The notes: a model not told the origin generated them from the letters alone. DNA of 64,000 bases from Filosporella fistucella (GCA_030077755.1 JAQJZZ010000011.1:310001-374000); one strand, 5' to 3'; counted from the first letter of the stretch, positions 21,560-32,612 are shown. Numbers and translations: made by a program.

Positions 21560-21775
21560 CTAACAAGGATGAGGTGGAGAACAGCACTGCCCAGAAACTC
21601 CTGAGCAGCCAGTATTGTGTTCTCCGTGAGGACAATCCGAGTTTCCAGTGCAACCAAAGTTGCAGCAAAGGCCCGAAACTTGCATTTCCATACCCACGAG
21701 AGGCTCGTCGATGGGAATCATGATCGCTGATGCAGTGGCGATGCGAGCGAGAGTGAGAAGGGGGGTGAAGCGCAT
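21560..21775 (-). CDS. Small cysteine-rich secreted peptide, 71 residues
   Basis: A single-exon frame of 71 codons. The N-terminus MRFTPLLTLARIATASA is a short signal peptide; an alternative cleavage lies a few residues later. Eight cysteines occupy the last half in the order CC, C, C, C, CC, C, with spacing C-C-x3-C-x5-C-x7-C-x6-C-C-x4-C. The pattern differs from the hydrophobin order (C, CC, C, C, CC, C) but could make a compact disulfide-knot fold. Small size means chance cannot be excluded, yet signal peptide plus dense cysteines in the same frame makes a real gene likely. It neighbours another small cysteine-rich secreted protein. Confidence 0.55.
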   Translation of the reverse strand: MRFTPLLTLARIATASAIMIPIDEPLVGMEMQVSGLCCNFGCTGNSDCPHGEHNTGCSGVSGQCCSPPHPC

Positions 21776-22946
21776 GATGGCAATTGGAGCTGTACGTGGA
21801 TCAGTTACTGGGACGATAGAAATATGGGGGAGACAAAGGGGACTGACTGTGCTCTTGGGAGCGACGTGGAAGTAGATGAGGCAGTTACTGGAATACAGGT
21901 GGGTGAAGTTTGTTAGGTAAAATAGATAGTAGGTTTTTCGAGACTTCTGGTATGCTTAGAAAATCCATAGCGGAAGGGAATCGACATCTATACTTGATAT
22001 CATTCAGTGACAGTAGCATAGGTGTGATACAATGACGTTCTTAAAGTGATGTTGAGGATGCCAATTTTGATTCAGAGGGGAAATGTTTAAAAAGTCTACA
22101 CAGTACAGTGTCGAAGGAAGTGAGTTAAAAGTCCCGCACAGAAGCAAATCTGCACATCGCGATGACCAAATCTTTTACATATATTGGCTCTATCAGGACC
22201 CGACCGACAAAGTCACATGTAAGGTGAGAGCAGCTCTCCAAAAAAACAAAAAAAAACAAAACAGTAGATATTACCTCACAAATGAACTGAATTCTTGAAA
22301 TTTGTAGTTAAATTTGCAACCAGTGAGGGTGATATATGCTACCACCTCCTAGGAACAATGTCGTGAAAGAATACCAGAAGGGTCAAGTCTGTGACGAAAA
22401 CTCTGGGAATAGGGATATTTATAGGAAGGCAAGAGCACGATAGTTCCAACTTGAAGAAGTCGGTAGAGAAAAATCGTAAAGCAAACTCGAGATCGATGAT
22501 CGCCGGTTTCGGTTTAACTGAAACGTTGCACCCGTCCCTTGTACAAGCCTCCAATACTATAAACAATTGTGATATGACGTGGGAGTAGTCGGAATTAACA
22601 GAGGTCTTATGCATGTTCTCAATGCACAGGACACTCTCAACTGGAAACAGTAGTTGCGACCATTCCACTGCAAGGCGGCGGTAACACTGAATTGAGGAGA
22701 ACCATCTAATCTCCACACTATCGTACATTACTAAACGTAAGATCGCTGAACAGTCATACCAGAATTGAGTCGAATAACCCCAATAAAAGAGCTAGAATCA
22801 GCTGCATGTGTACCCACAGTAAAGCTTTAGTAAGACCCACAGCTAAAAAGGGCACTTCCTACTGTTGAAATAGCGCAACTTTCGACAACTGGCAGCTCTC
22901 AGCAGAGAAAATTTGGCTCACATGCTGACATCAAATAGCTCTTAGT
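21776..22946. other. Intergenic stretch with an A-rich run
   Basis: About 1.2 kb. An A-rich run interrupted by C lies at about 22239-22261. A 129-codon minus frame (22339-22728) has no recognisable motif or intron signals and is treated as chance. Confidence 0.5.
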
Positions 22947-24032
22947 TCACGAGGGTAACTTTACTCCTCCTGGCTTCAGGGTTTCCCTTGCTCCTTCGAT
23001 GAACTCCTCTACATCTGGTATTGGGCCCATTGGTGTGATGGCTTTGGGATTGATGTCGTAATGACTTTTGGTATACTAAAACGTGTCAGCGTCTTGATAT
23101 AAAAGAGATTTAATTTACACAATCAAAGCTTACATTTTCCTTAATATGCCGAAAATCTGTCGTCTCTTTGAAACCCGGTACGTTCCAGTACAGATTCTTT
23201 AACCACTCATTGAGCAGAGGATAGTCATGCCGTATCGTACCCAGATTGCACTTGAAATGCTGCACATACACGGTATCGAATCGGATCAGGGTAGGATATA
23301 ATCGTAAATCCAACTCCGTCAACTCAGTACCTAGTAGGTATGGTCCACCGGTCTTTGCCAAAAGCTCTTCCCATTTATTCAGCGATTCGAAGACTGGTAT
23401 AACATTCTTGTCGTATGTTGCTTGATCAGGAGCAAACCCCGCCTTGTAAACACCAGTATTTAGATCCCGTTGCATTAAACTTCCCAACTCATCTATATCC
23501 TTTTGCAGATGGTCTGGATAGAAGTCCAACTTCTTGTATTCGTCCGGTAGTATTGAATTAAATCCGGTGTTCAGATTTCGTAGCAACTCCAGACTTTCAT
23601 TGTTTACCAATTGGTTTGTCTTCTTGTCCCACAGCACTGGTACGCTGTACCTGCCTTCATAATCTTTCTTTTCCTTGAAGTAAACCTCATGCATATACTT
23701 GCTTCCAAATAATTGATCTGGTGTGGACCCTTCGTATGAGTCATCCCCAGTCGGAAATTTCCAGCCTGGCCAGCCCTTCTCGTCGCCTTTAGGATATGGT
23801 TTCACGATCGAGATATCAATGAAGTCGGTCAATCCTTTGAGGTGCCGGATGAGGTTTGCACGGTGGGCAAATGGGCAGAAAAGACCTGGGTATATTATAA
23901 GCTGCAGTAGACTTATCTAGCCAGAAACTAACCAATGTAGAGATGGTATCTTCCTTTCTCAGGCGGGAATTGACCTCCTGGTTCGATCAAGCCATGCCAG
24001 GCACCGTCTTTGAATGTTGAAATAGAACCCAT
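22947..24032 (-). CDS. ECM4: Xi-class glutathione S-transferase / glutathionyl-hydroquinone reductase (ECM4-like)
   Basis: These enzymes reduce glutathionyl-hydroquinones and belong to the omega-like/xi glutathione transferases. Three exons (24032-23933, 23885-23134, 23075-22947; introns 47 and 58 nt) give 326 residues, the usual length. The catalytic cysteine is Cys37 in LFCPFAHR, the xi-class CPxAxR motif. Next come the family features ISIVKPYPKGDEKGWPGWKF and RYSVPVLWDKKTNQLVNNES (the cis-Pro and Glu-Ser glutathione-binding part). The C-terminal helical domain has TGVYKAGFAPDQATYD and LTELDLRLYPTLIRFD. The C-terminus (HYDINPKAITPMGP) is also typical. The gene is intact although its neighbours on both sides are decayed or orphan genes. 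No cluster partner is apparent. Confidence 0.92.
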
Positions 24033-26242
24033 TGTTGTGTGCCAGTGTATCTGCGAAAGCCTGTGCGAAGCTACAGATTTGAGTTACGAAGGTGATAGAT
24101 TGATCTTACAAGCAATTGGCATACGGTTTGTTTGTAATTGATTTTAATTTGCTGGTTATTGATGAGGAAGCAGGTGGGATCCGAGGTGCGGGGCACGGCG
24201 TTCGGGATGGCATCATTTTCAGCCTTACGGATGCTCCGGCTAGTACACTACCTAGGTATATAAATGTGCAGGCCAGGGAGAATTATATGAATCCAAATTA
24301 TTCTTGATCATCTTGCCGTCGAACACATTGTTTAGATATTCTTCCTTGTCCAAGCTTATGACGTCGACGCAGTCCGAACGAACATTCAATACCATTAGTG
24401 GTAGCCAACTCATTATGACATTACCATGCAGATCAATTCTCCTTCTTCTAGAACCTGGAGGAAATCGGATTTCACGCAACCTCGAATAAATAAATCTTCG
24501 TTAATTTTAACGCAGGACGCCCCCCTTTTCGAGGACTGGCCAGACTCGCTTCGTGTCGGCAGCATTTGGCTTGACCTTCATTTGCTCAATTAGAGGTATA
24601 ACGTCTGTCCCTGCGTAGCGAGACGCACCCCGTAACGAGACAAATCATAGGTACTTTGAATTAAGCTGGCTCTAAATCTGGGAATATATAAGATTTTCAA
24701 TATATTTTTGATTACACTGGTACTGTAAGCTTCACTTAATACCTCCTGACTTATTTATTCCGAAAATTCTGACATGTTGTCGCTGCCCCCCTAAATTAAA
24801 AATAGCCTTTTGTTATAGTATAATAGAGCCACTTGTTCTATACTACTATTGCTAAGCTTTTTTCGCTGTTTAAATTTATAAAGCGATTAAACATACATTT
24901 CTAAAGTATATTACGATGCTAATACTACGTAGTAAGCTATTCTTAGTGTTGTGGTGGCAAGACCGCGCCATAATATACGCCACTGCCATGTGCGCTGAAA
25001 CCTCTTCCAACTAAGCGACCAAGGATCTTGGGTAGTAGTGGTGTGGCTATAGTAATCTCGGTTGAATTATATGAGAATGTGTGGCTGCGCCCCTTGTACT
25101 TCATAGCTGTCCCTCCCATGCCAGTAAATTTCTTTTCCCGATATCCGCCTACCTAGTTGTAGCGAAAAGTGGCGCCTACTAAAATCGGCAGTCCGGGGAA
25201 TGCTTCTTTTGCACTCGCCATTTTTAAGATTTTAGGCTTGTACTGTACTTTCCTGTTTTTCCATTACTCTGCAGTACATTCCTGCTAGCCAAAGCCTACA
25301 AGGGGAATCTACTTCTGCTGCAAAATTGCTGACGAATCTGAAGACGACTTTATGGATGACAGAGTCCGTAAAGGTCGAATGGGCCCAGTTTCAGTACGCA
25401 AAACATTGATGACTTTGCAGAGCTGTTGATGGCAGTGGCAATTTAGCACGACGGTGACATGCACTGCAATAGGAGGCAACACGTCTTGAGACACAATCGA
25501 AGGCACAACGACGGCGAGCACATTTGATGACGAGCACAACGATGACTAGTACAACAGCGAATAAAGATACAACCAACCGTTTGAAACAGTACAGTACAGT
25601 GGCCTTCGATTCCGGTGTCCTCTCGATACACTCTCTCACGTTTATGTATCTCTCATTGCTGGGGCCTTAGGTTATAAGCGCTGCTTTTGGCTCGCACAAT
25701 TTGAGGCTCTAAGCTAATCGTCGTTTAAAGGAGCTATACGAGCACAACCGCAAACCAAACTGTACTGCCACATAAATACATATATATCGACTCTGCGACA
25801 GCCATTTACTACCTGGTTTTTTTTTTTTTTTTTGCCCGGAGGTGCTCTTGGACTCTGTCTGACTCATGCGCCTCCTACAATACAACAACGATAGCCAGTT
25901 CAGCCTAACCAAAGACCTCTCTTGTAACAATATTCCTAACTATGCTATCCAACGCACGCATGGTGGGCGGCTGAAGAAGAGGTTTCACACACAGGCATGA
26001 TAAATGGCACTGGGACGAACAAGATTGGATACGGGAGGATCTCTGTTCTGCGGAGAATTGGCCAACTGTCAACAGGACCCGACCTGCCTCCCGACACCCG
26101 AATTGACCTGCTACATGAGATGAGCGACTGCGTTGATGGAGAAGACGGGTGGTGCATATTCTGGCTTAGTCCCATACAGACCATGCATGATGTCCGACAC
26201 TTTCACTATTCACCTTGAATAATCGGTTCAACAACATCAGAT
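24033..26242. other. Gene-free interval with an AT-rich, possibly mutated repeat stretch
   Basis: About 2.2 kb without a supportable gene. Bases about 24640-24960 are clearly AT-rich with many TA steps and no frame, as left by repeat-induced point mutation of an old transposon. A run of T interrupts 25817-25834. The part at 25300-25700 is higher in GC and has overlapping short frames but no domain. I cannot name a parent element. Confidence 0.5.
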
Positions 26243-26958
26243 TCAAACGCCAAAATGCACATAAGGGACCCACAATCCCGCTTCTTTATCGTCGTCGTCG
26301 CTTGAAATAATATCTCTCGGCAGTTTATCATCCCTATAATCTCTATCAGTTGTACATCGCCATCCCCCTTATCCACTCCCAAGCTTGCATGTTCCTCTCT
26401 AGCTAATTTTCTTCCGCGTTTAGCCTTGACTAGCGTGCTTCGCCAACGGTCGCGAAGTTCCCCAGCCGCCTTATGGAGTCCCCAGGCTACCGACTCATCT
26501 GTCATGCCTCTATCTCTTATCCCCTCGTATGTAATTCTTGCCATGTCTACACATATCTCATCCTTTGACTCCCACAGCGTACCAACAACGTGACGATATC
26601 CCGCCAGCTGACACGCACTAATCAAATGGATATTCTCGTCCGAATATCTCTCGCCCTTGATTCGACCTGTCCCGCACGCTGAGAGGTAGGCAAGAAAAGG
26701 TGAGCGTTCCCGGAGGTTCAAGACTAGAAGATTAGCGACCGTGAATAGGTCGCTCTTTCCATCCTCTAGAAGTAAGTAGCTCTTCCATGAATCATCTTCG
26801 TCTATATAGCCATAGCCAGCGGAATGGAACACATTACAATACGGCAAATATAATATAATATCTTCCTTACGTCGCCTAGACTCAATAGGCTCTAAAACTC
26901 CAGCATTCCAAGCCAGTATCAGAGGAGGCGCTCCATGTTTCCCGGCGTCTTCTGCTGA
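26243..26958 (-). pseudogene. C-terminal relic of a CHAT-domain (caspase-like) protein
   Basis: CHAT domains are caspase/separase-fold proteases, in fungi usually the C-terminal part of large TPR proteins. Read from 26958 on the minus strand the relic starts in mid-domain (ILAWNAGVLEPIESRRR), then YCNVFHSAGYG carries the histidine of the catalytic dyad. Next come SYLLLEDGKSD, LNLRERSPFLAYLSACGTG with the catalytic cysteine, and LISACQLAGYRHVVGTLWES. The C-terminus needs a one-base frame change near 26350; the other frame then reads AGLWVPYVHFGV and stops at 26243, the normal family ending. There is no start codon upstream: stop codons precede 26958, and a different small gene begins at once. 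So the TPR part is gone and the remaining domain is frame-shifted. Both catalytic residues survive. Confidence 0.75.
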
Positions 26959-26969
26959 CTACATCTAGC

Positions 26970-27224
26970 TCAAGCTCCCTTCGTACTTCCACGCTCTGCT
27001 TCCATCGACCCGTTTTTCTTTCCAGCCGTTTGTTCTTTCCACCCTAAGACAGGAACGAACGCATGAATTGCATTCCAAGGGCCAGCCGCAAAGCTCTCAG
27101 ATTGCCAGCTCTCTATTGGCGTCAAGTCTGGGTTCTTGACGATGGTGTTCAGGAGAGGGTTTAGGAGATTGCGGTCGACCTGTAGCTCGATGGGATTCTT
27201 CTTGGAGACAGCGCTTGGATCCAT
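26970..27224 (-). CDS. Small orphan protein, paralogue of 32613-33014, frame-shifted at its end
   Basis: 84 codons from the ATG at 27224. The second half (IESWQSESFAAGPWNAIHAFVPVLGWKEQTAGK) aligns by eye with the minus-strand protein at 32613-33014 (RWKNEEFAEGSWNVVAASDLVPEWKEQVGGK): W, E-x-FA-x-G-x-WN and WKEQ-x-x-GK are shared. After GKK the two diverge because this copy is one base out of frame: in the next frame it reads RWKQSVEVRRELEL, matching WRRSMEVQGVFEL in the other. So this copy is probably truncated by a frameshift. Beyond it lies the CHAT relic. No known domain and no signal peptide or membrane segment is visible. Confidence 0.45.
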   Translation of the reverse strand: MDPSAVSKKNPIELQVDRNLLNPLLNTIVKNPDLTPIESWQSESFAAGPWNAIHAFVPVLGWKEQTAGKKNGSMEAERGSTKGA

Positions 27225-27959
27225 TGTGCTTTTTCAGATTGATCTTCTTAAGAATCAGTTGCTGAATCTTTGTCCCCCAACTTCTTTTGACTTACAACTT
27301 CGTCTTGATTGCTGACTTGCTATATGTTGCGAATTGAGGGAGGGGAGGGGGAGGTCTCGTTGGTGCTGCAGGATTTGGAGATGGTCGTTTCTTTCTGGAG
27401 GACCCCATGAGAAAACTTGGGAGTCTCCCACAAATATATGCTGTCTGGCTGCCTGAGTTAATCAGGAACATCTTGAAGCGATTGGAAACGAAAAGTGTCC
27501 CTCTGGTCCCCTTGACATCCCCGGGGCTCATTTTCACCGTGTGGAAGGGCGAGGGACGCCAATTGTATGAAGAGCATTTTGTATACTCGAGATAGGGACG
27601 CCTATTACAACCGGAGATTGACTCTTAACCCATGTTTAGGGACGCCTATGATGTTTTGTCACGATGGGATAGTGGTCTTGGACATCCAATCATGATAAAC
27701 AATTGCTTTTGAGGGGAGCGTTCAGCAATTGGCCAATCAGGCACGCCCAGGAAGCGATTGGTCCCCAAGTGGTGTCCCTCCCTCCCTACCAAGGACATCG
27801 GCCTGAGGCAATATCATAGCCTCATGGAGCGACCAGACCATTCCTACGAACGACAGAGCGATATGTCTGGTAGACTACTAGCATCGTCGGCTCCATCAAC
27901 TTGGTTCACACTCTGCTGAAGCTTTGTTCACTTCTCGACACTCAAAACTCCAAATCGTC
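27225..27959. other. Probable divergent promoter region
   Basis: 735 bases between the start codon of the minus-strand small orphan and the plus-strand orphan gene. Frames inside it are short. It must hold both promoters if both genes are expressed. Confidence 0.4.
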
Positions 27960-30279
27960 ATGTAAGTCTATCCAGTGTACACACTGCCTAGCGAGAAGCA
28001 GTCTGTGACGCCAATAAGCCCCAAATATCTTCTCACAACGCTCAGGAACTCAGGAAATTTCCGGCCCGTTGAACGATCCGGTGAACGCCATGGCAGTGGC
28101 TTCGGTGCGGCGTTCAGAGCGAATATCAGGAGTGGCCTTGGAAAGCGGCGGACTGTTGCACGCCCGAGTAGCAAATTCGATGGCTCCAAGCTCAATTCAG
28201 AATCAGTAACTGCAGAATCTCCGTACAAGAAGCCTCAAATTAAACATGAGCATTCAGATTTTCAGGAAGACGTGGGATTTTCAATATCGCCTGGCCTACG
28301 AAAAAACAAGAGTTCTGCACCAAAAGCGACAATGCCAGACCCAACGGAAGATTTGGTATGGGAGTCAACGCCAAATCCCCCGTGGTTCTCCTCGAGCCGA
28401 CTTTCATTAGATCAGCTGAAGGCCGAATATGTCCAGAAGCTCCGTGAGCTGCGAGAGAATGTCAAGACTAGCGGCCACTTACCAAGCATGGAAGATGCTC
28501 TCAAACCCCTTCTTGACCCCGGACTTTCAAAAGAAGATTTCGTGTCGATGACGCAGAGAATTTTGACGGACACTTCGACTTTCAAGAAACATGAAATCAC
28601 CCATGAACGCCAGCGAGCGGAAGCGATAGTGCTAAAGAGAACGGAAGCACAAGAGATGCGAGGGATTGTTCAAGACGCGCCAAGAGCATTGGATGAGATA
28701 AAGCTGTCGAGGCTTCCTCCAAGAATCTATGAATTGATTGAAGCCATGGAAGGCGGAAAGATTTCCAACGTATTGGAGCCGGACCATATCAACAGACGAT
28801 CAAAGAATTGGTTTTATGAGGGTTGGTGGGATGAAGTTTGCCCCGACACCTTCAAACCCTATCATGGGCGTCGTGAGAGCTTACAGCAGCGGCCTCATCG
28901 TGGGACTGCCTCGAATGTTACATTCGGAGTCGTTGAAGCCAGCGATTCAAAGTGGGAGCGAAAGCCCCGTTCGAGGGGTCAACAGAGCGCCGTTGACTGC
29001 ATAGCTGAAGTTGGAGCAAGTACCCCCATGGGTCTACATGAGGAAAGCTCTGGAGACCGTGCATCAAATCAGAAGCTGGGAAATGCTTCCTGCGCATGGA
29101 CTGGGAGGAAGGCCATCGATTCGTGGAAGAAGGGTCCCGGAAGATCAAAAGATTGGAAGACTTTGCAGGAAACTTTGCGTTGGAGAACGGTACCGATGTC
29201 CCTTTGCCGGAAGTTGCGCGCCCCAAGAATACTACTGCTCACTCAGAGTCGACGATCAAGTACAGACCAAGACTCGAGCTGGCGATGGGCTCTTAAATTG
29301 AAGACCCCCAAGCGTTGGCGGGAGTCCAGAATGCCCAGAACTGATAATTATGGAAATGTTTGTGATTTCGAAATACCAGAGTTGACTGACGACCGTGAAG
29401 ATACTGTTCTCCGAAGAAGGTGAGAGATCCATTCGTCAATACTTTCAGCTCAGAACTAAGATCTCGGAGTACCATCCCGCCTTTCCGCATTCGAGACCTG
29501 CCATGGGAGAGCCAGGCGGACAGATCAAGACGCTTCCTCAACTCGGGAATGGCCAACCCAACAATTGAGCTGCATCATGAAGGCTACATTGGCGAGATCC
29601 TAAAGTACGAGTGCAGCTACTATCGTGTTCTTCGACACATTAGAACGGATCTTCATGCCTCGGTCTATTCGCTGGAGGAGCTTGACTCCGGACTGAAGTA
29701 CGAGCTCAGGGTGTACACACTCCGTGGGATTTCGAAAGGTGAGCGTGCTAAGCGAGTGAAGAACTTGAAATGGGCGACTTCGAACCCATTGTTCATGTTT
29801 TCATTCGATACGAATGAAAAGAAGTACTGCGTATTCCTCCCCGAGGAAGATGAGGTCGAGGTCAAGCCCGTCAACTCTGAGCCTGACATCAAGACAATGA
29901 ATCGAAACAACACCCCAGAGTATAACGCACACTTTCCGCCACTTCCCAGCAAAAGTGAAGAAACACCAAAAGAATACAGGCGCTCCCAGAAAAGGGCAAG
30001 ATATGGTAAGCTGGAGGTTCAAGATAATGTTCTCTGTCACTAATTCACGGCACAGAAATGGTATCAAAAGAAGACTATTATGCGATTCGAACATGTTATA
30101 TTCTTGAAGAGGAACTATTCAATAGAAACAAGAGGTGGCTTGCGCTACCTGCGCCTATGCCGCTGGCATCTCGAATCATGATCCGGTTGGAGGAGCTATG
30201 TCCAGGGTGGCGACTTGAGGCTACCAGACTTCTACAGTCTGAGAGCAGCCTAACGTATGGGGTGACCAAAACTCACTGA
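27960..30279 (+). pseudogene. Multi-exon orphan gene with internal frame breaks
   Basis: I do not recognise the family. The start codon appears to be split: AT at 27960-27961, then an 84-nt intron (GTAAGT to CTCAG, 27962-28045), restoring ATG AAC TCA in the long downstream frame. The first ~275 codons (to about 28860) read well: a basic Gly/Arg-rich N-terminus, then SLDQLKAEYVQKLRELRENVK-like helices and an Arg/Glu-rich segment, ending NWFYEGWWDEVCPD. Between 28865 and 29420 the coding-like sequence switches among all three frames with two stops (near 28999 and 29294). From about 29420 it is open again (YYRVLRHIRTDLHASVYSLEELDSG, then an acidic stretch), and a clean 50-nt intron (30006-30055, GTAAGC, CACTAAT) joins a last exon ending at 30279. 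The ends look like a real spliced gene and the middle looks broken; sequencing error is the alternative. Confidence 0.5.
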
Positions 30280-30283
30280 TGGC

Positions 30284-30434
30284 GAGGGGTCGAAACGTAT
30301 GTACTGTATGCGTGAACAATGTTCACCACAGTGAGTGTCGAAACGTATTTACTGCAAGCGAAAACCCAGCAGCGAGGGTAACGTATACACTGTATGCGTG
30401 AACAATGTCCACTACATTGAGGGTCGAAACGTAT
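30284..30434. repeat. Imperfect tandem repeat, about three and a half units of 41-49 bp
   Basis: Units begin at 30284, 30333, 30374 and (partial) 30419. Each starts GAG, then a CGAAACGTAT or AACGTAT core; units 1 and 3 share CTGTATGCGTGAACAATGT and a CAC/ACTACA end, while unit 2 has lost that part. The array starts four bases after the stop codon of the preceding orphan gene. Another AAACGTATTG lies near 30518. Confidence 0.8.
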
Positions 30435-30821
30435 CATCAAACGTTGAGCCCGCAACTTCATTTTGTGTCAGTACCTGAACCTGAAATTGACATAGGTGGG
30501 AGGCTTACACGCTCAGGAAACGTATTGTTCTATCACTGATCGACTTGCTTGGTCTTCACGACGTTCACGAAGCCTCGATCAACCAGAGCCAATTCCGAGC
30601 GGAATGGAGTTGGAGTCTGGATTTGGTCCTGAAATGTATTCGGAATTCGCACCAGATCATTGCAACTGAATCGTTGGCACACCCCCTTTGATATACTGCT
30701 GGATCATACATTCCCACCACACAAGCACGACATAGCAGCCGCCTTTGGTCCTTCATTCATTGTTTCATTTCGCGAGCGATTTCCCGTGTGTGGTCTACCG
30801 CACCATACGCGGTAGAGCGAC

Positions 30822-31743
30822 CTATTGGTTCGACTTCTTAGCCTCACAGGCCTTTTGGTGCTCCTTGAACTTGTCGTCCCTGAGGCAAAGTACTTGACCG
30901 CACGATGTACAAGTCCGGGACTTCTTCGCATCTCCATGAATATTCCTGATGTGTCTCGCAAGGTTCCTTTCGGCATCTTTCCGTCTCGGGGAATGAAAAG
31001 TTTTCGGGCACTGGCTGCAAGTAGGAGCGTCATCATGCTCCTCCTTATGCTTCCTACATTTGGTCAGCTTGTCTCGGGTAGTGATCAGTGATGGGGAATG
31101 CACACCTGTATCTCGCTTTCCAGGAAGGGACGTCCGAGGAAAATACCCGTGAGCATTTATCCTGCGGACATCTGAAGACTTTGACAGATAGAGAGCCTGG
31201 AGGCTTGGGTGCTGGAACCGGTGATGCGACCTCCGGAGCCCTAGAGAGCTGGGAAGGAGAGCTTCGGTCGGAAATACTCAGCGGATAGGTATAGGCAGAG
31301 ACTGAGGGAGATGTGAGGACTTGCGTGTCATCAGACATCGACAAACAATGGTCTGAAGACGTTTCGCTCACTGTCCATGTCGCCGAAGGTTGTTGGCTCG
31401 GGTCGGAATTGATAACAGAGTCGAAAAATTGGTTGAATGAAGAATTGTCGGGCAAATGATCATAGTCGGAAGTAGAAGTTGCGTCGGAGGAGGATGAAAG
31501 TACTGGCTCTAAGTTCCCAGCGAAAGGGGTTGAGTGTGCAAAGCTGTGGCCACGATATCCTGTGGTCTCATACTGTGAGATCATGGAGATTTCCAAGGCA
31601 GAGTCGAGCTCAATACCCGTAGGCATAGGAGTAGACTGATATCTGCCAGGAACATCTTCCAATGATCCTTCAGCATGAGAAGAGCTGGTATCCTCAATTC
31701 CCCAATCTAAACTGGTCGAGTCCAAGAAATTATCGTCGTCCAA
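30822..31743 (-). CDS. C2H2-like zinc-finger protein, putative transcription factor
   Basis: Exon 1 starts at 31743 (MDDDNFLDSTSLDWGIED) and encodes an acidic, Ser/Asp-rich ~190-residue region typical of activation domains (SSSSDATSTSDYDHLPDNSS). Near its end it enters the first finger (FRCPQDKCSRVF). The 3' exon ends at 30822 and carries DKLTKCRKHKEEH, then a second finger CSQCPKTFHSPRRKDAERNLARHIRNIH, then CTSCGQVLCLRDDKFKEHQKAC. The zinc-binding spacing in the second and third fingers fits C2H2. In the first the position usually taken by His is a Cys. The exact splice between the exons (about 31105-31145) is ambiguous: several GT/AG pairs exist and none gives a perfect finger, so a frameshift is also possible. 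Binding target unknown. Confidence 0.6.
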
Positions 31744-32612
31744 CGAGGCCTGATTCCATTCCGTCGAGTGACCATGACTGTATGAAGTGTCGCATGATGA
31801 GTCTGCAGAAACAGAGCAATCGCCGCGGGGGCCGGTTTGATTTTGTGTTATGCGATGATCATGATGCTGCTCTAGGATGGCGTCTGCGAGAAGACTGGAA
31901 GTCTTCTCGCAAGCGTCACGAGCACTTGTTGGTTAGCGGGTTCGCCGCTATAAGCTGACAGTTAGCTAATACTCGACCAGCTAGTTGAAGTACCCGTTTC
32001 AGAGAAGAAGGCCCCGTACCCAATGTGTTGCTTCTGTCGAAGCAACCGACTTCCTCCTATCTCCTCCCACGGGCCCCCTCAGCCTGATCCCCTCACCTCT
32101 CCCGTTGACCCTCTCGAATAGTTCTCGAATACACAGAGAAACAGCAGACAGCTTAGAAGTGATACCAAGGATAGAGATACGCGCGACGGGCGAATATCGA
32201 ATTGAGATGCTGGCGAAGAGAGGAAAGAAGAGAAGGGGTGACAACTCCTGCTCCTTATCATTCACCTCAGCCCGCCGTGCAATGTTTGTCATCATATTCG
32301 GCCGCGCTCATTGGCGTCCCTCGAGAAAGTGGCTGAAGGCTGATTGGGACTTTGGATTGCCAAGACTCGAACAGATTTTGGTCACGGGGATATCGAGACA
32401 CATCCACCACAATGCTCAGCCTCATCCACCGAGATCGGGGACACCGACGAGAGCCAATCGCTTGTCCCTCTTCTTGATTCGTGCCTCTGCACATGTCGGC
32501 ATGCGACAAAAATTTCGAGACTGAACCACCCAACTCAAAAAAATGCAATGAAGCGGCTGATCGTCGCACAACCTGAAATGTTGGAAACCCTCAAGGGCTT
32601 TGTTTACATCGC
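31744..32612. other. Intergenic stretch, overlapping doubtful frames
   Basis: About 870 bases. A 179-codon plus frame (31985-32524) and minus frames of up to 100 codons overlap each other. None has a known motif, signal peptide or splice support, and compositions are Arg/Ser/Pro-rich. I treat all as chance. The 5' UTR and promoter of the zinc-finger gene lie here. Confidence 0.4.

Noticed and set aside
21560..21775. Reading the CC-C-C-C-CC-C peptide as a hydrophobin
   Set aside because: Hydrophobins have the order C-CC-C-C-CC-C with different spacing and are longer; the match fails.
22339..22728. 129-codon minus frame between the cysteine-rich peptide and the glutathione transferase
   Set aside because: No signal peptide, domain or intron support; composition unlike neighbouring genes.
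31985..32524. 179-codon plus frame with an overlapping minus frame
   Set aside because: Arg/Ser/Pro-rich composition, no start context, no splice signals and mutual overlap of frames; chance is the simplest account.
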